A stretch of DNA of 64,000 nt from Chitinophaga qingshengii (GTDB taxonomy: Bacteria; Bacteroidota; Bacteroidia; Chitinophagales; Chitinophagaceae): assembly GCF_014529935.1 (NCBI RefSeq), contig NZ_JACVFC010000004.1, positions 62,001-126,000 of the forward strand, written 5' to 3'. Shown piece by piece: positions 17,832 through 26,762 of the stretch. The position numbers and the translations under genes are program-made. The notes beneath the pieces are model-generated. The model made no database searches, was not told the DNA's origin, and saw only the letters and a list, made by a program, of their open reading frames with translations. The first letter of the stretch is position 1. Every line of letters begins with the position of its first letter.

Positions 17832-17869
17832 AAAAAAAGGAGAGAACTAAATATTCTCTCCTTTTTTTT
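17832..17869 (+). terminator. Strong intrinsic terminator after tsf
   Basis: Perfect 15-bp stem (17832-17846 with 17854-17868), 7-nt loop and T8 tract. It closes the rplM-rpsI-rpsB-tsf operon. Confidence 0.92.
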
Positions 17870-18019
17870 GCGCACTGTAAAATCAGGCGCCGGCAATTTC
17901 CGGCCAACAACAAAATCAACCGCATTTTGCTTTCATTGGCAGGTTCTTGCTTTTAAATTGTATCTTAGGATACCGTAATTACATTAGCAAATCACAATCT
18001 TACAATATTTTATAGCGTC

Positions 18020-18733
18020 ATGTTGCCAAAGTATAAGCGTATTTTGCTCAAATTGAGCGGTGAGGCCCTTATGGGGGATGCAAATTATGGTATTGATCAT
18101 AAGGTAATTACCCAGTATGCCTACGATATCAAAGCTGTTACCGACCTCGGTGTACAGGTAGCCATCGTGATCGGCGGCGGTAATATCTACCGTGGAATGA
18201 ATGAAGCCGAAACCGGCATTGAAAGAGCCCAGGGTGACTATATGGGCATGCTCGCCACCGTGATCAATGGAATGGCCCTGCAAAGCGGACTGGAGAAAAT
18301 AGGGCTCTATACCCGCCTCCAATCGGCTATTAAAATGGAACAAATCGCAGAACCCTATATCCGCCGCCGCGCTATCCGCCACGTGGAAAAAGGTCGCGTG
18401 GTTATATTTGGAGCCGGAACCGGTAACCCGTACTTTACGACTGATACCGCTGCTTCCCTCCGTGCTATCGAAATCCAGGCCGATGTCATCCTCAAAGGAA
18501 CCCGCGTTGACGGTATCTATACCGCCGACCCGGAAAAAGATGCCACTGCTACCCGGTTCGAAACCATCACCTTCTCTGAAGTATACCAGAAATCACTCAA
18601 CGTCATGGACATGACGGCCTTTACACTCTGCCAGGAAAATAAACTGCCTATCATCGTATTTGACATGAACAAACCAGGAAACCTCCTGAACGTCATCATG
18701 GGCAAAAATGTAGGTACCCTGGTGAAAGGCTAA
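18020..18733 (+). CDS. pyrH: UMP kinase
   Basis: 237 residues, amino-acid kinase fold. YKRILLKLSGEALMG, VAIVIGGGNIYRG, and AELGT-like phosphate-binding region represented by IFGAGTGNPYFTTDTAA; then ILKGTRVDGIYTADPEKD and the C-terminal MGKNVGTLV. It phosphorylates UMP to UDP in pyrimidine nucleotide synthesis. pyrH follows tsf as in many bacteria, but frr, often next, is absent here. A hairpin element of the dispersed family fills the gap to the convergent DUF3298 gene. Confidence 0.97.
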   Translation: MLPKYKRILLKLSGEALMGDANYGIDHKVITQYAYDIKAVTDLGVQVAIVIGGGNIYRGMNEAETGIERAQGDYMGMLATVINGMALQSGLEKIGLYTRLQSAIKMEQIAEPYIRRRAIRHVEKGRVVIFGAGTGNPYFTTDTAASLRAIEIQADVILKGTRVDGIYTADPEKDATATRFETITFSEVYQKSLNVMDMTAFTLCQENKLPIIVFDMNKPGNLLNVIMGKNVGTLVKG

Positions 18734-18743
18734 TACCAATTAT

Positions 18744-18878
18744 GAAATTTTTTGATTTACGGATTTCTTGATTTCGTAGATTGACAAAGAGCGAAGACCT
18801 AAACGATTACAATCGCTTGGGTCTTCGCTCTTTTATTTGCAGAAATCAAAAAATCCGTAAATCGAAAAATCCCTAAAT
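18744..18878. repeat. Long-hairpin repeat element, copy C
   Basis: Left arm from about 18744 and right arm ending at 18878 share GAAATTTTTTGATTTACGGATTT-type modules and an inner AGAGCGAAGACC/GGTCTTCGCTCT stem. Pairing is interrupted in the middle. It fills the pyrH/DUF3298 convergent gap, and its last base overlaps the first base of the minus-strand stop triplet (18878-18880). Confidence 0.8.
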
Positions 18879-19987
18879 TATTTCAATATCCCTTTTAGCT
18901 CGGTCAACGGAATAAACAACGTCACCTGTCCCAACGCATAAGGCCCAATCTCATAGGGCACATAACTAAAGGCCACCCCTTTATCGGTAACAATAAAGTT
19001 GTTGTTCGGCACAATCGTCTTCACCAACAGATTCTGGTCCAAAGACTCATCTTCGTCGATATGGAATTTTTTACGGAAAGCCTTGTCCAGTAAAGGTGAC
19101 AGCTTATCCTTATAACCTGGCTTAAAGAACTCTTCCGGCGTTATCACCTTGTGTTTGGCCAGGTCCAGCGTCTGGTAAAAAGCACCGGAATTGCCGTGTG
19201 CACCGCCGGTGAAGTCGTAGGCATATTTCTCTATCACCAGCAGCGGCCAGGTGTTATACACTACCTTCATATCACTCTCGGTAGTCCAGTTCCACGAGGC
19301 CGATTCACCATCGGCAATATCGCTGCTGTCGGCATCTTTGGCGGCAATACGGTAACTGGTCACAAAAGAATCAATAGCCCTTTTGACATATTGCCGGGGA
19401 TCGCTGATATGCACATCGCCGGTAATCGCTTTTCTGATAAAAACAGTGAGACTGGAATCGGCAGACGAGTCCGGCCATATAATGCTATTGGACGCAATCC
19501 CCAGCGGAGAAGCGGGAAAGGAAGGTAACAACTTCACGGAGTCTGCATCATAATATACCTGCAGCGGTTGAGCCTTCCGGAGGTCTGTATGCAGCTCAAA
19601 ATGCCAGGAGGTACTGTCGCCATGCCATACGCCTTTAAAAGTGCCATCATCTCCTAAGCTGCCACCAAAAAAACGTTCTTCTTCATGGCTGCCATTATCT
19701 TCATAAATCTTTACCTGTTCTCCGTCCTGGCTGCCCCATATACTAATGGGCTGCCCGGCGCTGTCATAACTATAATAGCCGCGAAACAGGTTCGGCGCTG
19801 TTTTCAGGAGCTGCATGGTAATGTGACGGTTTCCTACCAAGCCTTTCAGCTGTGTATAATAATAAGGTGTACTGGCCAGGGGGATAACGGCACTGGCTGT
19901 ATCGGGTTGATCCTTCTGCCGGCTACTGTTGTGGCAGGCAGGCAACAGCCCGCCGGCCAGTAATAGTAATAGGAGCGCTCTTTTCAT
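18878..19987 (-). CDS. DUF3298/RsiV-like lipoprotein
   Basis: 369 residues with a lipoprotein signal ending LLPAC (Cys18). The C-terminal half has the DUF3298 pattern: YDFTGGAHGNSGAFYQTLDLAKHKVITPEEFF and FIVTDKGVAFSYVPYEIGPYALGQ. The preceding part resembles the DUF4163-type region. Family members include the extracellular domain of RsiV, which binds lysozyme, but most Bacteroidota members are uncharacterised. It should be anchored in the outer or inner membrane facing the periplasm. It is monocistronic and convergent with pyrH. Confidence 0.85.
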   Translation of the reverse strand: MKRALLLLLLAGGLLPACHNSSRQKDQPDTASAVIPLASTPYYYTQLKGLVGNRHITMQLLKTAPNLFRGYYSYDSAGQPISIWGSQDGEQVKIYEDNGSHEEERFFGGSLGDDGTFKGVWHGDSTSWHFELHTDLRKAQPLQVYYDADSVKLLPSFPASPLGIASNSIIWPDSSADSSLTVFIRKAITGDVHISDPRQYVKRAIDSFVTSYRIAAKDADSSDIADGESASWNWTTESDMKVVYNTWPLLVIEKYAYDFTGGAHGNSGAFYQTLDLAKHKVITPEEFFKPGYKDKLSPLLDKAFRKKFHIDEDESLDQNLLVKTIVPNNNFIVTDKGVAFSYVPYEIGPYALGQVTLFIPLTELKGILK

Positions 19988-20032
19988 ACTATGATTTATA
20001 TCAGGTCTCCCAAAATTACTATTATCCTTCCA

Positions 20033-20040
20033 TACCTTTG
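20033..20040 (+). promoter_or_regulatory. Candidate -7 box of pdxH
   Basis: TACCTTTG fits TAnnTTTG and lies 34 nt upstream of the pdxH ATG. No matching -33 element was clear. Confidence 0.5.
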
Positions 20041-20074
20041 TTGAGAGGTTTGAACCAATTAAATATTTACAACC

Positions 20075-20722
20075 ATGTTAAACCAGAAAGTAGCAGACCT
20101 GCGGAAAGACTATAAACTGGCCTCTCTCAATGAACAGGAGGTAGCGCCAACACCTTTGCAACAATTTGGAAAATGGTGGAATGACGCCACTTCCAGCGAA
20201 CTGGACGAGCCCAATGCCATGACATTGGCCACCAGTACACCGGATGGCCGCCCTTCAGCGAGAATTGTGCTGCTAAAGAGTTTTGATGAGGATGGATTTA
20301 TGTTTTTTTCCAACTACGAAAGCCGTAAAGGCCAGGAGCTGGCCAGGAACCCCTATGTAACGCTGCTGTTTTTCTGGCGCGAGCTGGAACGCCAGGTGCG
20401 CATTGAAGGGATTGTATCCAGGGCCGGTGAAAACCTGAGCAATGAATATTATAACAGCCGTCCGCTGGGTAGCCGGATCGGCGCCATTGCTTCACCGCAA
20501 AGCCAGGTGATTCCAGATCGTCATTTCCTGGAAGAAAAAGTGGACGCTATCGCCGCAAAATATGAAAAGGAAGCGCCGCAAAGGCCGGATTACTGGGGTG
20601 GATATGTCGTGAAACCGACAGCGATGGAGTTCTGGCAGGGTAGGAGCAGCCGCCTGCATGACCGTATTTTGTACACGCTAACCCCCGGTGGCAGCTGGAA
20701 AATAGAAAGGCTGGCACCGTGA
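20075..20722 (+). CDS. pdxH: Pyridoxamine 5'-phosphate oxidase
   Basis: 215 residues, standard length. NAMTLATSTPDGRPSARIVLLKSFDEDGFMFFSNYESRKG (FMN-binding split barrel), VRIEGIV, SRPLGSRIGAIASPQSQ and C-terminal EFWQGRSSRLHDRILY...WKIERLAP are diagnostic, including the Arg/Gly motif at the PLP phosphate. It oxidises PNP or PMP to pyridoxal 5'-phosphate with FMN and oxygen. Monocistronic; followed 2 nt after the stop by hairpin copy D. Confidence 0.97.
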   Translation: MLNQKVADLRKDYKLASLNEQEVAPTPLQQFGKWWNDATSSELDEPNAMTLATSTPDGRPSARIVLLKSFDEDGFMFFSNYESRKGQELARNPYVTLLFFWRELERQVRIEGIVSRAGENLSNEYYNSRPLGSRIGAIASPQSQVIPDRHFLEEKVDAIAAKYEKEAPQRPDYWGGYVVKPTAMEFWQGRSSRLHDRILYTLTPGGSWKIERLAP

Positions 20723-20724
20723 TA

Positions 20725-20804
20725 ATTTAGGGATTTTCTGATTTACGAATTTTTTGATGTAGATAACGAAATCAAAAAATTCGTAAATCAGAAAATCCCT
20801 AAAT
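20725..20804. repeat. Long-hairpin repeat element, copy D
   Basis: The cleanest short copy: perfect 34-bp arms (20725-20758 and 20771-20804) made of two 16-bp modules, with a 12-nt loop and no GCAGCG core. It begins 2 nt after the pdxH stop and ends 2 nt before the THX stop triplet. Confidence 0.88.
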
Positions 20805-20806
20805 AT

Positions 20807-20932
20807 TTATGCTTTTTTCTCAGCTTTAGGAGCAGCTGCAGCAGCGCCTTTCCTGGTTCTTGCTGGTCTTGATTTACCGAAAGATTTGCTGAAGATTTTA
20901 CCTCTTTTGGTTTTTACATCTCCTCTACCCAT
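20807..20932 (-). CDS. 30S ribosomal protein THX
   Basis: A 41-residue very basic protein: MGRGDVKTKRGKIFSKSFGK, then SRPARTRKG, then an Ala/Lys tail. This matches the small ribosomal protein THX family, which sits at the top of the 30S head in Thermus and occurs widely in Bacteroidota. Most of the residues are Lys, Arg, Gly or Ala. The gene is monocistronic and transcribed toward pdxH, with hairpin copy D at its 3' end. It is short and easily missed. Confidence 0.9.
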   Translation of the reverse strand: MGRGDVKTKRGKIFSKSFGKSRPARTRKGAAAAAPKAEKKA

Positions 20933-21026
20933 AAAAGAATAATTTGAAATTTGTTGTGTTATTAATTGTTATCAGACTGCAAAATACGCTAAATCGCGGA
21001 AATAGCATACAGTCGGACTTCTATAT

Positions 21027-21061
21027 AAAAAAAAAGCAAGAAACATGATTGTTCCTTGCTT
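21027..21061 (-). terminator. Terminator after the HU gene (minus strand)
   Basis: AAGCAAG-AAACA (21034-21045) pairs with TGTTCCTTGCTT (21050-21061) with one mismatch. The A9 run at 21027-21035 gives a U-tract on the minus strand. Confidence 0.88.
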
Positions 21062-21081
21062 GAATAAGTTGTGCTAACTGA

Positions 21082-21351
21082 TTAGAGCTTGTCGGATAAA
21101 GCTTTACCAGCTTTGAACTTAGCAACTTTCTTAGCTTTGATCTTGATGATCTGGCCAGTCTGTGGGTTTCTACCGTTACGTGCTGCACGTTTAGAAACAG
21201 AGAAAGTACCGAAACCTACCAGTGTTACTTTACCACCTTTTTTCAGGGTATCAGCAACAGCTTTAGTGAAGGAATCCAGTGCTTCGTTAGCTTGGGTTTT
21301 AGTGATTGCTGCGTCTTTAGCGAGCTTGTCGATTAATTCGGCTTTGTTCAT
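21082..21351 (-). CDS. HU-family DNA-binding protein
   Basis: 89 residues. MNKAELIDKLAKDAAITKTQANEALDSF, then GGKVTLVGFGTFSV, then RNGRNPQTGQIIKIKAKKVAKFKAGKALSDKL: the DNA-intercalating arm with the RNPQTG tip is intact. HU bends and compacts DNA. The gene has the best promoter in the window and a good terminator, so it is a short, probably highly expressed transcript. Confidence 0.97.
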   Translation of the reverse strand: MNKAELIDKLAKDAAITKTQANEALDSFTKAVADTLKKGGKVTLVGFGTFSVSKRAARNGRNPQTGQIIKIKAKKVAKFKAGKALSDKL

Positions 21352-21392
21352 AGTTAGTAAGATTTAACTAGTGAAAAAATGTTTGATGTGAG

Positions 21393-21423
21393 CAAATATA
21401 GCGCGTTTTATCAGATTACCAAA
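21393..21423 (-). promoter_or_regulatory. Promoter of the HU gene
   Basis: On the minus strand TTTG (complement of 21420-21423), a 19-nt spacer and TATATTTG (complement of 21393-21400) match both Bacteroidota promoter boxes. The ATG is about 40 nt downstream. Confidence 0.8.
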
Positions 21424-21501
21424 TTTTTCACAACTTTTTTATAGAAATTTTTATCGGCTGGAAAACGCTACTGGTAACGGTTACAGCTGATTGGGCGATG
21501 A

Positions 21502-21528
21502 CCTGCTAAAGTGGGAAACTTTAGCAGG
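21502..21528. other. Orphan perfect hairpin in the HU-DUF4286 gap
   Basis: CCTGCTAAAGT and ACTTTAGCAGG form an 11-bp stem with a GGGAA loop. No U-tract is present on either strand. It is the only structure seen in the 316-bp gap 21352-21667 besides the HU promoter. Confidence 0.45.
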
Positions 21529-21667
21529 CTCTCGTAAAACGTTGTGCCATAGCGGATTTCCGGATATTTAGGCTGCAAAAGCGGGCGCTTTTCAAGTATT
21601 GTACCAAAGTCCGGAGGCCTTGAAAATAGTGAATTTCCTGTGGATAAATTTAATTGTTAAGCATCGT

Positions 21668-21970
21668 TTACAACACTTCCATCACGGTATGAAAGGCGAT
21701 AAAACGGTCGCCAAACAGGTCGTAACCTCTTTGCCGGAGGGCATTTGCCTGCACAGCCAGGAAGGTGTTGTAGTGTTCGAGGCTGGAGGTAAAGTATTGT
21801 ATTACGTAGGTAGGACCTTCCGTATCGTCCTGCTCTAACAGGCGGCACATACGGTAATCATTGAAAAGACCGGTGCTTAACATCGCCGGAATCTGTTCTT
21901 CCCGCATCCATTGTAACCAGTCGGAATGCTTATCTGTAGCCACTTTGGCCGTTACGTTATAAATGATCAT
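21668..21970 (-). CDS. DUF4286 family protein
   Basis: 100 residues, cytosolic. MIIYNVTAKVATDKHSDWLQWMREEQIPAMLSTGLF and TYVIQYFTSSLEHYNTFLAVQANALRQRGYDLFGDRFIAFHTVMEVL match the DUF4286 family, small ferredoxin-like-fold proteins of Bacteroidota with unknown function. It is last in a same-strand run metH1-metH2-xthA-DUF4286, 49 nt after xthA, so probably cotranscribed. Confidence 0.85.
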   Translation of the reverse strand: MIIYNVTAKVATDKHSDWLQWMREEQIPAMLSTGLFNDYRMCRLLEQDDTEGPTYVIQYFTSSLEHYNTFLAVQANALRQRGYDLFGDRFIAFHTVMEVL

Positions 21971-22019
21971 GATATTCGTGCAGGTATAAAATCCGGCTGT
22001 CCGGATGTCGCAAAACCGC

Positions 22020-22784
22020 CTAGAGGGACAGTTCCAGGAACACCGGACAGTGGTCTGAATGTTTCACATGCTGGTAAATGGAGGCATGTTTCAGCTTGTC
22101 CTTTAACGGGGTGGTCACGTTGATATAATCGATCCGCCAGCCCTTGTTGTTGTTCCGTGCATTGGCGCGGAAGCTCCACCAGCTGTACTGATGCGGGTCC
22201 GGGTTGAAATGCCGGAACGTATCCACAAAACCGCTTTCAAAGAAACGGTCCATCCAAGCCCTTTCTTCCGGCAGAAAACCGGTAGCATTCTTATTGCTGA
22301 CAGGATCATGGATGTCGATCGCTTTATGACAAATGTTGTAATCGCCGCACAGTATCAGGTTGGGCCTGGTTTGTTTCAGTTCACCGAGGTGAGTAAACAG
22401 CTCGTCCAGCCACTGGTACTTGTAGGTTTGACGGGCATCACCGCTGGTACCGGAGGGGAAGTAGGTATTGATCAGCGTCAGATCGCCGAAATCCAGCCGG
22501 ATAAAGCGGCCTTCTTCATTGCTTTGGGCATGGCCGCTGCCATAAACCACCTGGTCCGGTTTGATGCGTGTGAGCACGGCAACGCCGCTATAGCCCTTCT
22601 TCTGCGCAGGGTACCAGTAATGTTCGTAACCCAGTGCTTCAAATTGTTTGAAGTCCACATTATCCTGGTGGGCTTTGATCTCCTGTAAACAAATCACGTC
22701 TGCAGGATCTGTTTGCAGCCATTCGGTGAAACCCTTGGTCATAGCGGAACGGAGGCCGTTCACGTTGTATGATATGATTCTCAT
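22020..22784 (-). CDS. xthA: Exodeoxyribonuclease III
   Basis: 254 residues from the ATG at 22784, giving the family start MRIISYNVNGLRSA; a longer frame would overlap metH. Motifs: CLQEIKAHQ with catalytic Glu35, RFIRLDFGDLTLINTYFPSG, CGDYNICHKAIDIHDP, WRIDYINVT and HSDHCPVFLEL with the catalytic His. It is an apurinic/apyrimidinic endonuclease and 3'-5' exonuclease for base-excision repair. The start lies 8 nt after the metH stop, so translation may be coupled. Confidence 0.96.
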   Translation of the reverse strand: MRIISYNVNGLRSAMTKGFTEWLQTDPADVICLQEIKAHQDNVDFKQFEALGYEHYWYPAQKKGYSGVAVLTRIKPDQVVYGSGHAQSNEEGRFIRLDFGDLTLINTYFPSGTSGDARQTYKYQWLDELFTHLGELKQTRPNLILCGDYNICHKAIDIHDPVSNKNATGFLPEERAWMDRFFESGFVDTFRHFNPDPHQYSWWSFRANARNNNKGWRIDYINVTTPLKDKLKHASIYQHVKHSDHCPVFLELSL

Positions 22785-22792
22785 GTATTGGA

Positions 22793-25564
22793 TTAAATGT
22801 CGTATTCCAGATTGGGACGGAGCCATTTTTCTGCTTCTTCTATGGTCCAGCCTTTACGGGCGGCATAGTCGGTCACCTGGTCTTTTTCGATCTTGCCCAG
22901 GCCGAAATACCGTGCTTCCGGGTTGGCGAAATACCAGCCACTAACACTGGCGGCAGGATACATGGCCAATGATTCGGTCAGCGTAATGCCGACGTTTTCG
23001 GTAGCATTCAGCAGGTCGAACAGCTTGTATTTTTCGGTATGTTCGGGGCAGGCCGGATAACCTGGCGCCGGCCGGATACCCATGTATTCTTCCCGGATCA
23101 GGGCCTCATTGCTGAGGTGTTCTTCGCTGGCATAACCCCAGAATTCTTTCCGCACCCGTTCGTGCATCAGCTCTGTAAAGGCTTCTGCAAGCCTGTCGGC
23201 CAGCGCTTTCAGCATAATGCTGTTGTAGTCGTCGTGCTCGGCCTTGAATTTCTCCAGCCATTTTTCGATACCGATACCGGCTGTTACGGCGAAACCACCG
23301 ATATAATCGGTTTTACCATAGGAAGCGGGAGCGATATAGTCTGCAAGGGACTGATTGGGCTGTCCGGGTGCTTTTTTGATCTGCTGCCGCAGGAATTCCA
23401 GCGCAACCGGTTTAATGTCTGCCTGCTCCGGCGTCACCTGTATGGTGTCCGGGGCGGTGGCATTGGCCGGGAAAATGCCGATCACGGCTTTAGCGCCCAG
23501 CCATTTTTCGCTGATCACTTTGGCCAGGAGGTCCTGGGCATCTTTATACAGCCGGGTAGCTTCAGTGCCTACTACTTCATCCGTCAGGATCTGGGGGAAT
23601 TTACCATGTAGTTCCCAGGCAATGAAGAATGGTTGCCAGTCGATATATTGGGCTATTTCCGCGAGGTCATAGTCTTCAAATACTTTTACACCGGTAAACT
23701 TCGGCTTCACAGGGGTGAATTTCTCCCAGTCAATAGCGGCCTTGTTTTGCTGTGCAACTTCGAAAGGAAGGTATTGTTTAACCGGTTTTTTGTTCCGGAA
23801 GGCCTCGTTCAGTTTCTCGTATTCCGCTTTCACGGAGGCCAGGAAGTCCTTTTTCAGGGCTTTGTTGAGCAGACTGCCGGTAACGGTTACACTGCGGGAG
23901 GCATCCAGTACGTGTACTACGCCATGGGCGTATTCCTGGGCTATTTTCACTGCAGTATGGGTGCGGGAAGTGGTGGCGCCGCCGATGATGAGCGGAATGT
24001 CAAACTCCTGGCGCCGCAGTTCACGGGCCACATGTACCATTTCATCCAGGCTGGGGGTGATCAGGCCACTGAGACCGATGATATCCACTTTTTCCTGGCG
24101 GGCAGTCTGCAGTATTTTCTCTGTAGGCACCATCACACCCAGGTCGATGATTTCATAGCCATTACAAGCCAGTACTACGCCCACGATGTTTTTACCGATG
24201 TCGTGTACGTCGCCTTTTACGGTGGCCAGCAGTATCTTTCCTGCAGATTTGATCTCTCCGCCGTGGATAGCCTGGTTACGCAGTTTTTCTTCTTCTATAT
24301 AAGGAGTAAGGATGGCTACCGATTTTTTCATCACGCGGGCACTTTTTACTACCTGCGGGAGGAACATTTTACCGCTGCCAAACAGGTCGCCTACGATGTT
24401 CATACCGTCCATCAGCGGACCTTCGATCACGTCCAGCGGGCGGGGATATTTGAGCCGGGCTTCTTCCGTATCGGCGTCTACATATTCGGTGATACCGTTT
24501 ACCAGCGCATGGCTCAGCCTTTCTTCCACGGTGCCCTGGCGCCAGGTTTCGTCTTTTTCTATCACTTTGCCTTTGGACTTCACGGTATCGGCAAACTGTA
24601 TCAGTCGCTCGGTAGCATCGTCCCGGCGGTTCAGTATGGCATCCTCACAAAGCTCGCGGAGTTGTGGTTCAATATCATCATAGATCTGGAGCATACCGGC
24701 ATTCACGATGCCCATGTCCATACCTGCTTTGATGGCGTGGAAAAGAAATACGGAGTGCATCGCTTCCCGCACGGTTTCATTACCACGGAAAGAAAAAGAC
24801 ACGTTACTGACACCACCGCTTACTTTGGCCAGTGGCATCAGTTCCTTGATACGGCGGGTGGCGTTGATAAACTCCACGGCGTAGTTGTTATGTTCTTCGA
24901 TACCGGTGGCAATCGCGAAGATATTGGGGTCGAAGATGATATCCTGCGGGTCATAACCCACTACTTCGGTCAGTATTTTATAGGCGCGGTGGCTGAAGCT
25001 GACACGTTTTTCTTCCGTATCGGCCTGGCCATGTTCATCGAAAGCCATCACTACAACGGCGGCGCCATAACTTTTGCAGATATAGGCCTGTTCTATGAAT
25101 TTGGCTTCACCTTCTTTCAAACTGATAGAGTTCACCACGCATTTTCCCTGTACACACTTCAGACCTGCTTCAATTACACTGAATTTACTGGAGTCAATCA
25201 TGATCGGGATACGGGAGATATCCGGTTCTGCCGCCAGCAGTTTCAGGAAGGTAGACATGGCCTGTTCCCCGTCGAGCAGGGCGTCGTCCATGTTCACGTC
25301 CAGTATCTGGGCGCCGTTTTCCACCTGTTGACGGGCTACGGACAGGGCTTCTTCATAAAGACCTTCCCGTATCAGGCGGGCAAATTTTTTGGAGCCGGTT
25401 ACGTTGGTACGTTCGCCGACATTGATAAAATTGGTCTCCGGCCTTACAATCAGGGGTTCGAGGCCGCTCAGGCGCATATATGGCCGGATCACCCGTTGTT
25501 CGGACTGGTCCGGTTCCATGATGAATGTTTCGTTGCTTGTATTGGGAGATGTATTTGCACTCAT
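22793..25564 (-). CDS. metH: Cobalamin-dependent methionine synthase, folate/B12/activation part
   Basis: 923 residues lacking the homocysteine domain. Order: pterin-binding domain (NFINVGERTNVTGSKKFARL; QILDVNMDD; IMIDSSKF), cap and B12-binding domain with DVHDIGKN near residue 453 (the His ligand) and IDLGVMVP, then the AdoMet activation domain (RIR-type region with HERVRKEFWGYA, GIRPAPGYPACPEH and PAASVSGWYFANPEARYFGLGKI). It transfers the methyl group from methyltetrahydrofolate through cobalamin to homocysteine. The missing homocysteine domain is encoded by the preceding gene, 24 nt away. Confidence 0.96.
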   Translation of the reverse strand: MSANTSPNTSNETFIMEPDQSEQRVIRPYMRLSGLEPLIVRPETNFINVGERTNVTGSKKFARLIREGLYEEALSVARQQVENGAQILDVNMDDALLDGEQAMSTFLKLLAAEPDISRIPIMIDSSKFSVIEAGLKCVQGKCVVNSISLKEGEAKFIEQAYICKSYGAAVVVMAFDEHGQADTEEKRVSFSHRAYKILTEVVGYDPQDIIFDPNIFAIATGIEEHNNYAVEFINATRRIKELMPLAKVSGGVSNVSFSFRGNETVREAMHSVFLFHAIKAGMDMGIVNAGMLQIYDDIEPQLRELCEDAILNRRDDATERLIQFADTVKSKGKVIEKDETWRQGTVEERLSHALVNGITEYVDADTEEARLKYPRPLDVIEGPLMDGMNIVGDLFGSGKMFLPQVVKSARVMKKSVAILTPYIEEEKLRNQAIHGGEIKSAGKILLATVKGDVHDIGKNIVGVVLACNGYEIIDLGVMVPTEKILQTARQEKVDIIGLSGLITPSLDEMVHVARELRRQEFDIPLIIGGATTSRTHTAVKIAQEYAHGVVHVLDASRSVTVTGSLLNKALKKDFLASVKAEYEKLNEAFRNKKPVKQYLPFEVAQQNKAAIDWEKFTPVKPKFTGVKVFEDYDLAEIAQYIDWQPFFIAWELHGKFPQILTDEVVGTEATRLYKDAQDLLAKVISEKWLGAKAVIGIFPANATAPDTIQVTPEQADIKPVALEFLRQQIKKAPGQPNQSLADYIAPASYGKTDYIGGFAVTAGIGIEKWLEKFKAEHDDYNSIMLKALADRLAEAFTELMHERVRKEFWGYASEEHLSNEALIREEYMGIRPAPGYPACPEHTEKYKLFDLLNATENVGITLTESLAMYPAASVSGWYFANPEARYFGLGKIEKDQVTDYAARKGWTIEEAEKWLRPNLEYDI

Positions 25565-25588
25565 GATTACTTTCTCTGTTTTAGGGGG

Positions 25589-26605
25589 TTATGCCAGGGT
25601 GTCTGTCAGCTCCGGTTTCCGACGTGGAGCGATCTTTTTTACATGCTGGGCAATGTGCCGGATATGGTCTGGAGTAGTACCGCAACAGCCCCCTACAATA
25701 TTCACAAACCCGGAACTGGCAAAGTCTTCAATGATGCAGGCAGTATCTTCCGGTTCCTCGTCATATTCCCCAAAGGCGTTAGGCAGCCCGGCGTTTGGAT
25801 AACAGCTCACATAGCAGCTGGCGATATTGGACAGTTCTTCTACATAAGGGCGCATCTGCTGACCGCCAAGGGCGCAGTTGAGGCCTATTGAGAACGGGTT
25901 GGCATGCATCACGGAAATATAGAAAGCTTCCAGTGTCTGACCACTCAATGTCCGGCCGGAAGCATCCGTGATGGTGCCGGAGATCATAATGGGCAACTCC
26001 GGTTTGCCGGATTCGCGGAAGTATTTCTTAATGGCATATATCGCCGCCTTGCAGTTGAGTGTGTCAAAGATGGTCTCAATCAGGAGGATGTCTGCACCGC
26101 CGTCTGAAAGGCCTTTGATCTGCTCAGCGTAGGCGTCCGCCACTTCGTCGAAAGAAACGGAGCGGTAACCGGGATTGTTTACATCCGGGGAAAGCGACAA
26201 CGTTTTGTTCAACGGACCAATGGCGCCCGCTACGAAACGGGGCTTGTCGGGGTTTTTAGCCGTATATTCCGCGGCAGCCTTTTTAGCCAGCCGGGCGGCA
26301 GCCACATTCAGCTCATAAGCCAGGGCCTGCATGTCATAGTCCGCCATGGCAATAGAAGTGCTGCTGAAGGTATTGGTTTCAATAATATCAGCACCTGCTT
26401 CCAGGTATTCCTTGTGGATGGCTTCTATGATCTGAGGCTGGGTGAGGTTGAGCAGGTCGTTGTTCCCCTTAAGATCCATATGATAATCGGCAAAACGGGT
26501 GCCTCTGTAGTCAGCTTCCTGGAGTTTGTACCGCTGGATCATGGTGCCCATGGCACCGTCAATGATGAGCACACGCTCATTAGCGCAGTCTTGTAAAGAT
26601 TTCAT
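25589..26605 (-). CDS. Homocysteine S-methyltransferase domain of split methionine synthase
   Basis: 338 residues corresponding to the N-terminal module of MetH. IDGAMGTMIQRYKLQE starts the barrel; the zinc ligands are in GLNCALGG (about Cys241) and NIVGGCCGTTPDHI (Cys305/306). It binds and activates homocysteine through zinc. It is immediately upstream of the larger metH gene in the same operon, so the two chains should act together as one methionine synthase. No cobalamin or SAM riboswitch was recognised in the 257-nt upstream gap. Confidence 0.95.
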   Translation of the reverse strand: MKSLQDCANERVLIIDGAMGTMIQRYKLQEADYRGTRFADYHMDLKGNNDLLNLTQPQIIEAIHKEYLEAGADIIETNTFSSTSIAMADYDMQALAYELNVAAARLAKKAAAEYTAKNPDKPRFVAGAIGPLNKTLSLSPDVNNPGYRSVSFDEVADAYAEQIKGLSDGGADILLIETIFDTLNCKAAIYAIKKYFRESGKPELPIMISGTITDASGRTLSGQTLEAFYISVMHANPFSIGLNCALGGQQMRPYVEELSNIASCYVSCYPNAGLPNAFGEYDEEPEDTACIIEDFASSGFVNIVGGCCGTTPDHIRHIAQHVKKIAPRRKPELTDTLA

Positions 26606-26762
26606 GTTTTAGGTGTTTATTAGTTGCTGTTTAGAATCGAAACAGGGTCGAACAATAAACAAATCCACCCCGTAGTATCCTGTAAAGATAAACTATTTTC
26701 ATATCCTAAAACAGGTTATTTGTCCGTTCTGTACTGCATGGAGCAACGATTTTTCATGGATT

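Noticed and set aside
23633..25891. 752-codon open frame antisense to metH
   Set aside because: It mirrors the codons of two strongly conserved proteins on the other strand, has no recognisable domain, and no promoter or start context.
26606..26762. SAM or cobalamin riboswitch upstream of the methionine synthase operon
   Set aside because: No conserved box or fold of either type was found by eye in the 5' region on the minus strand.
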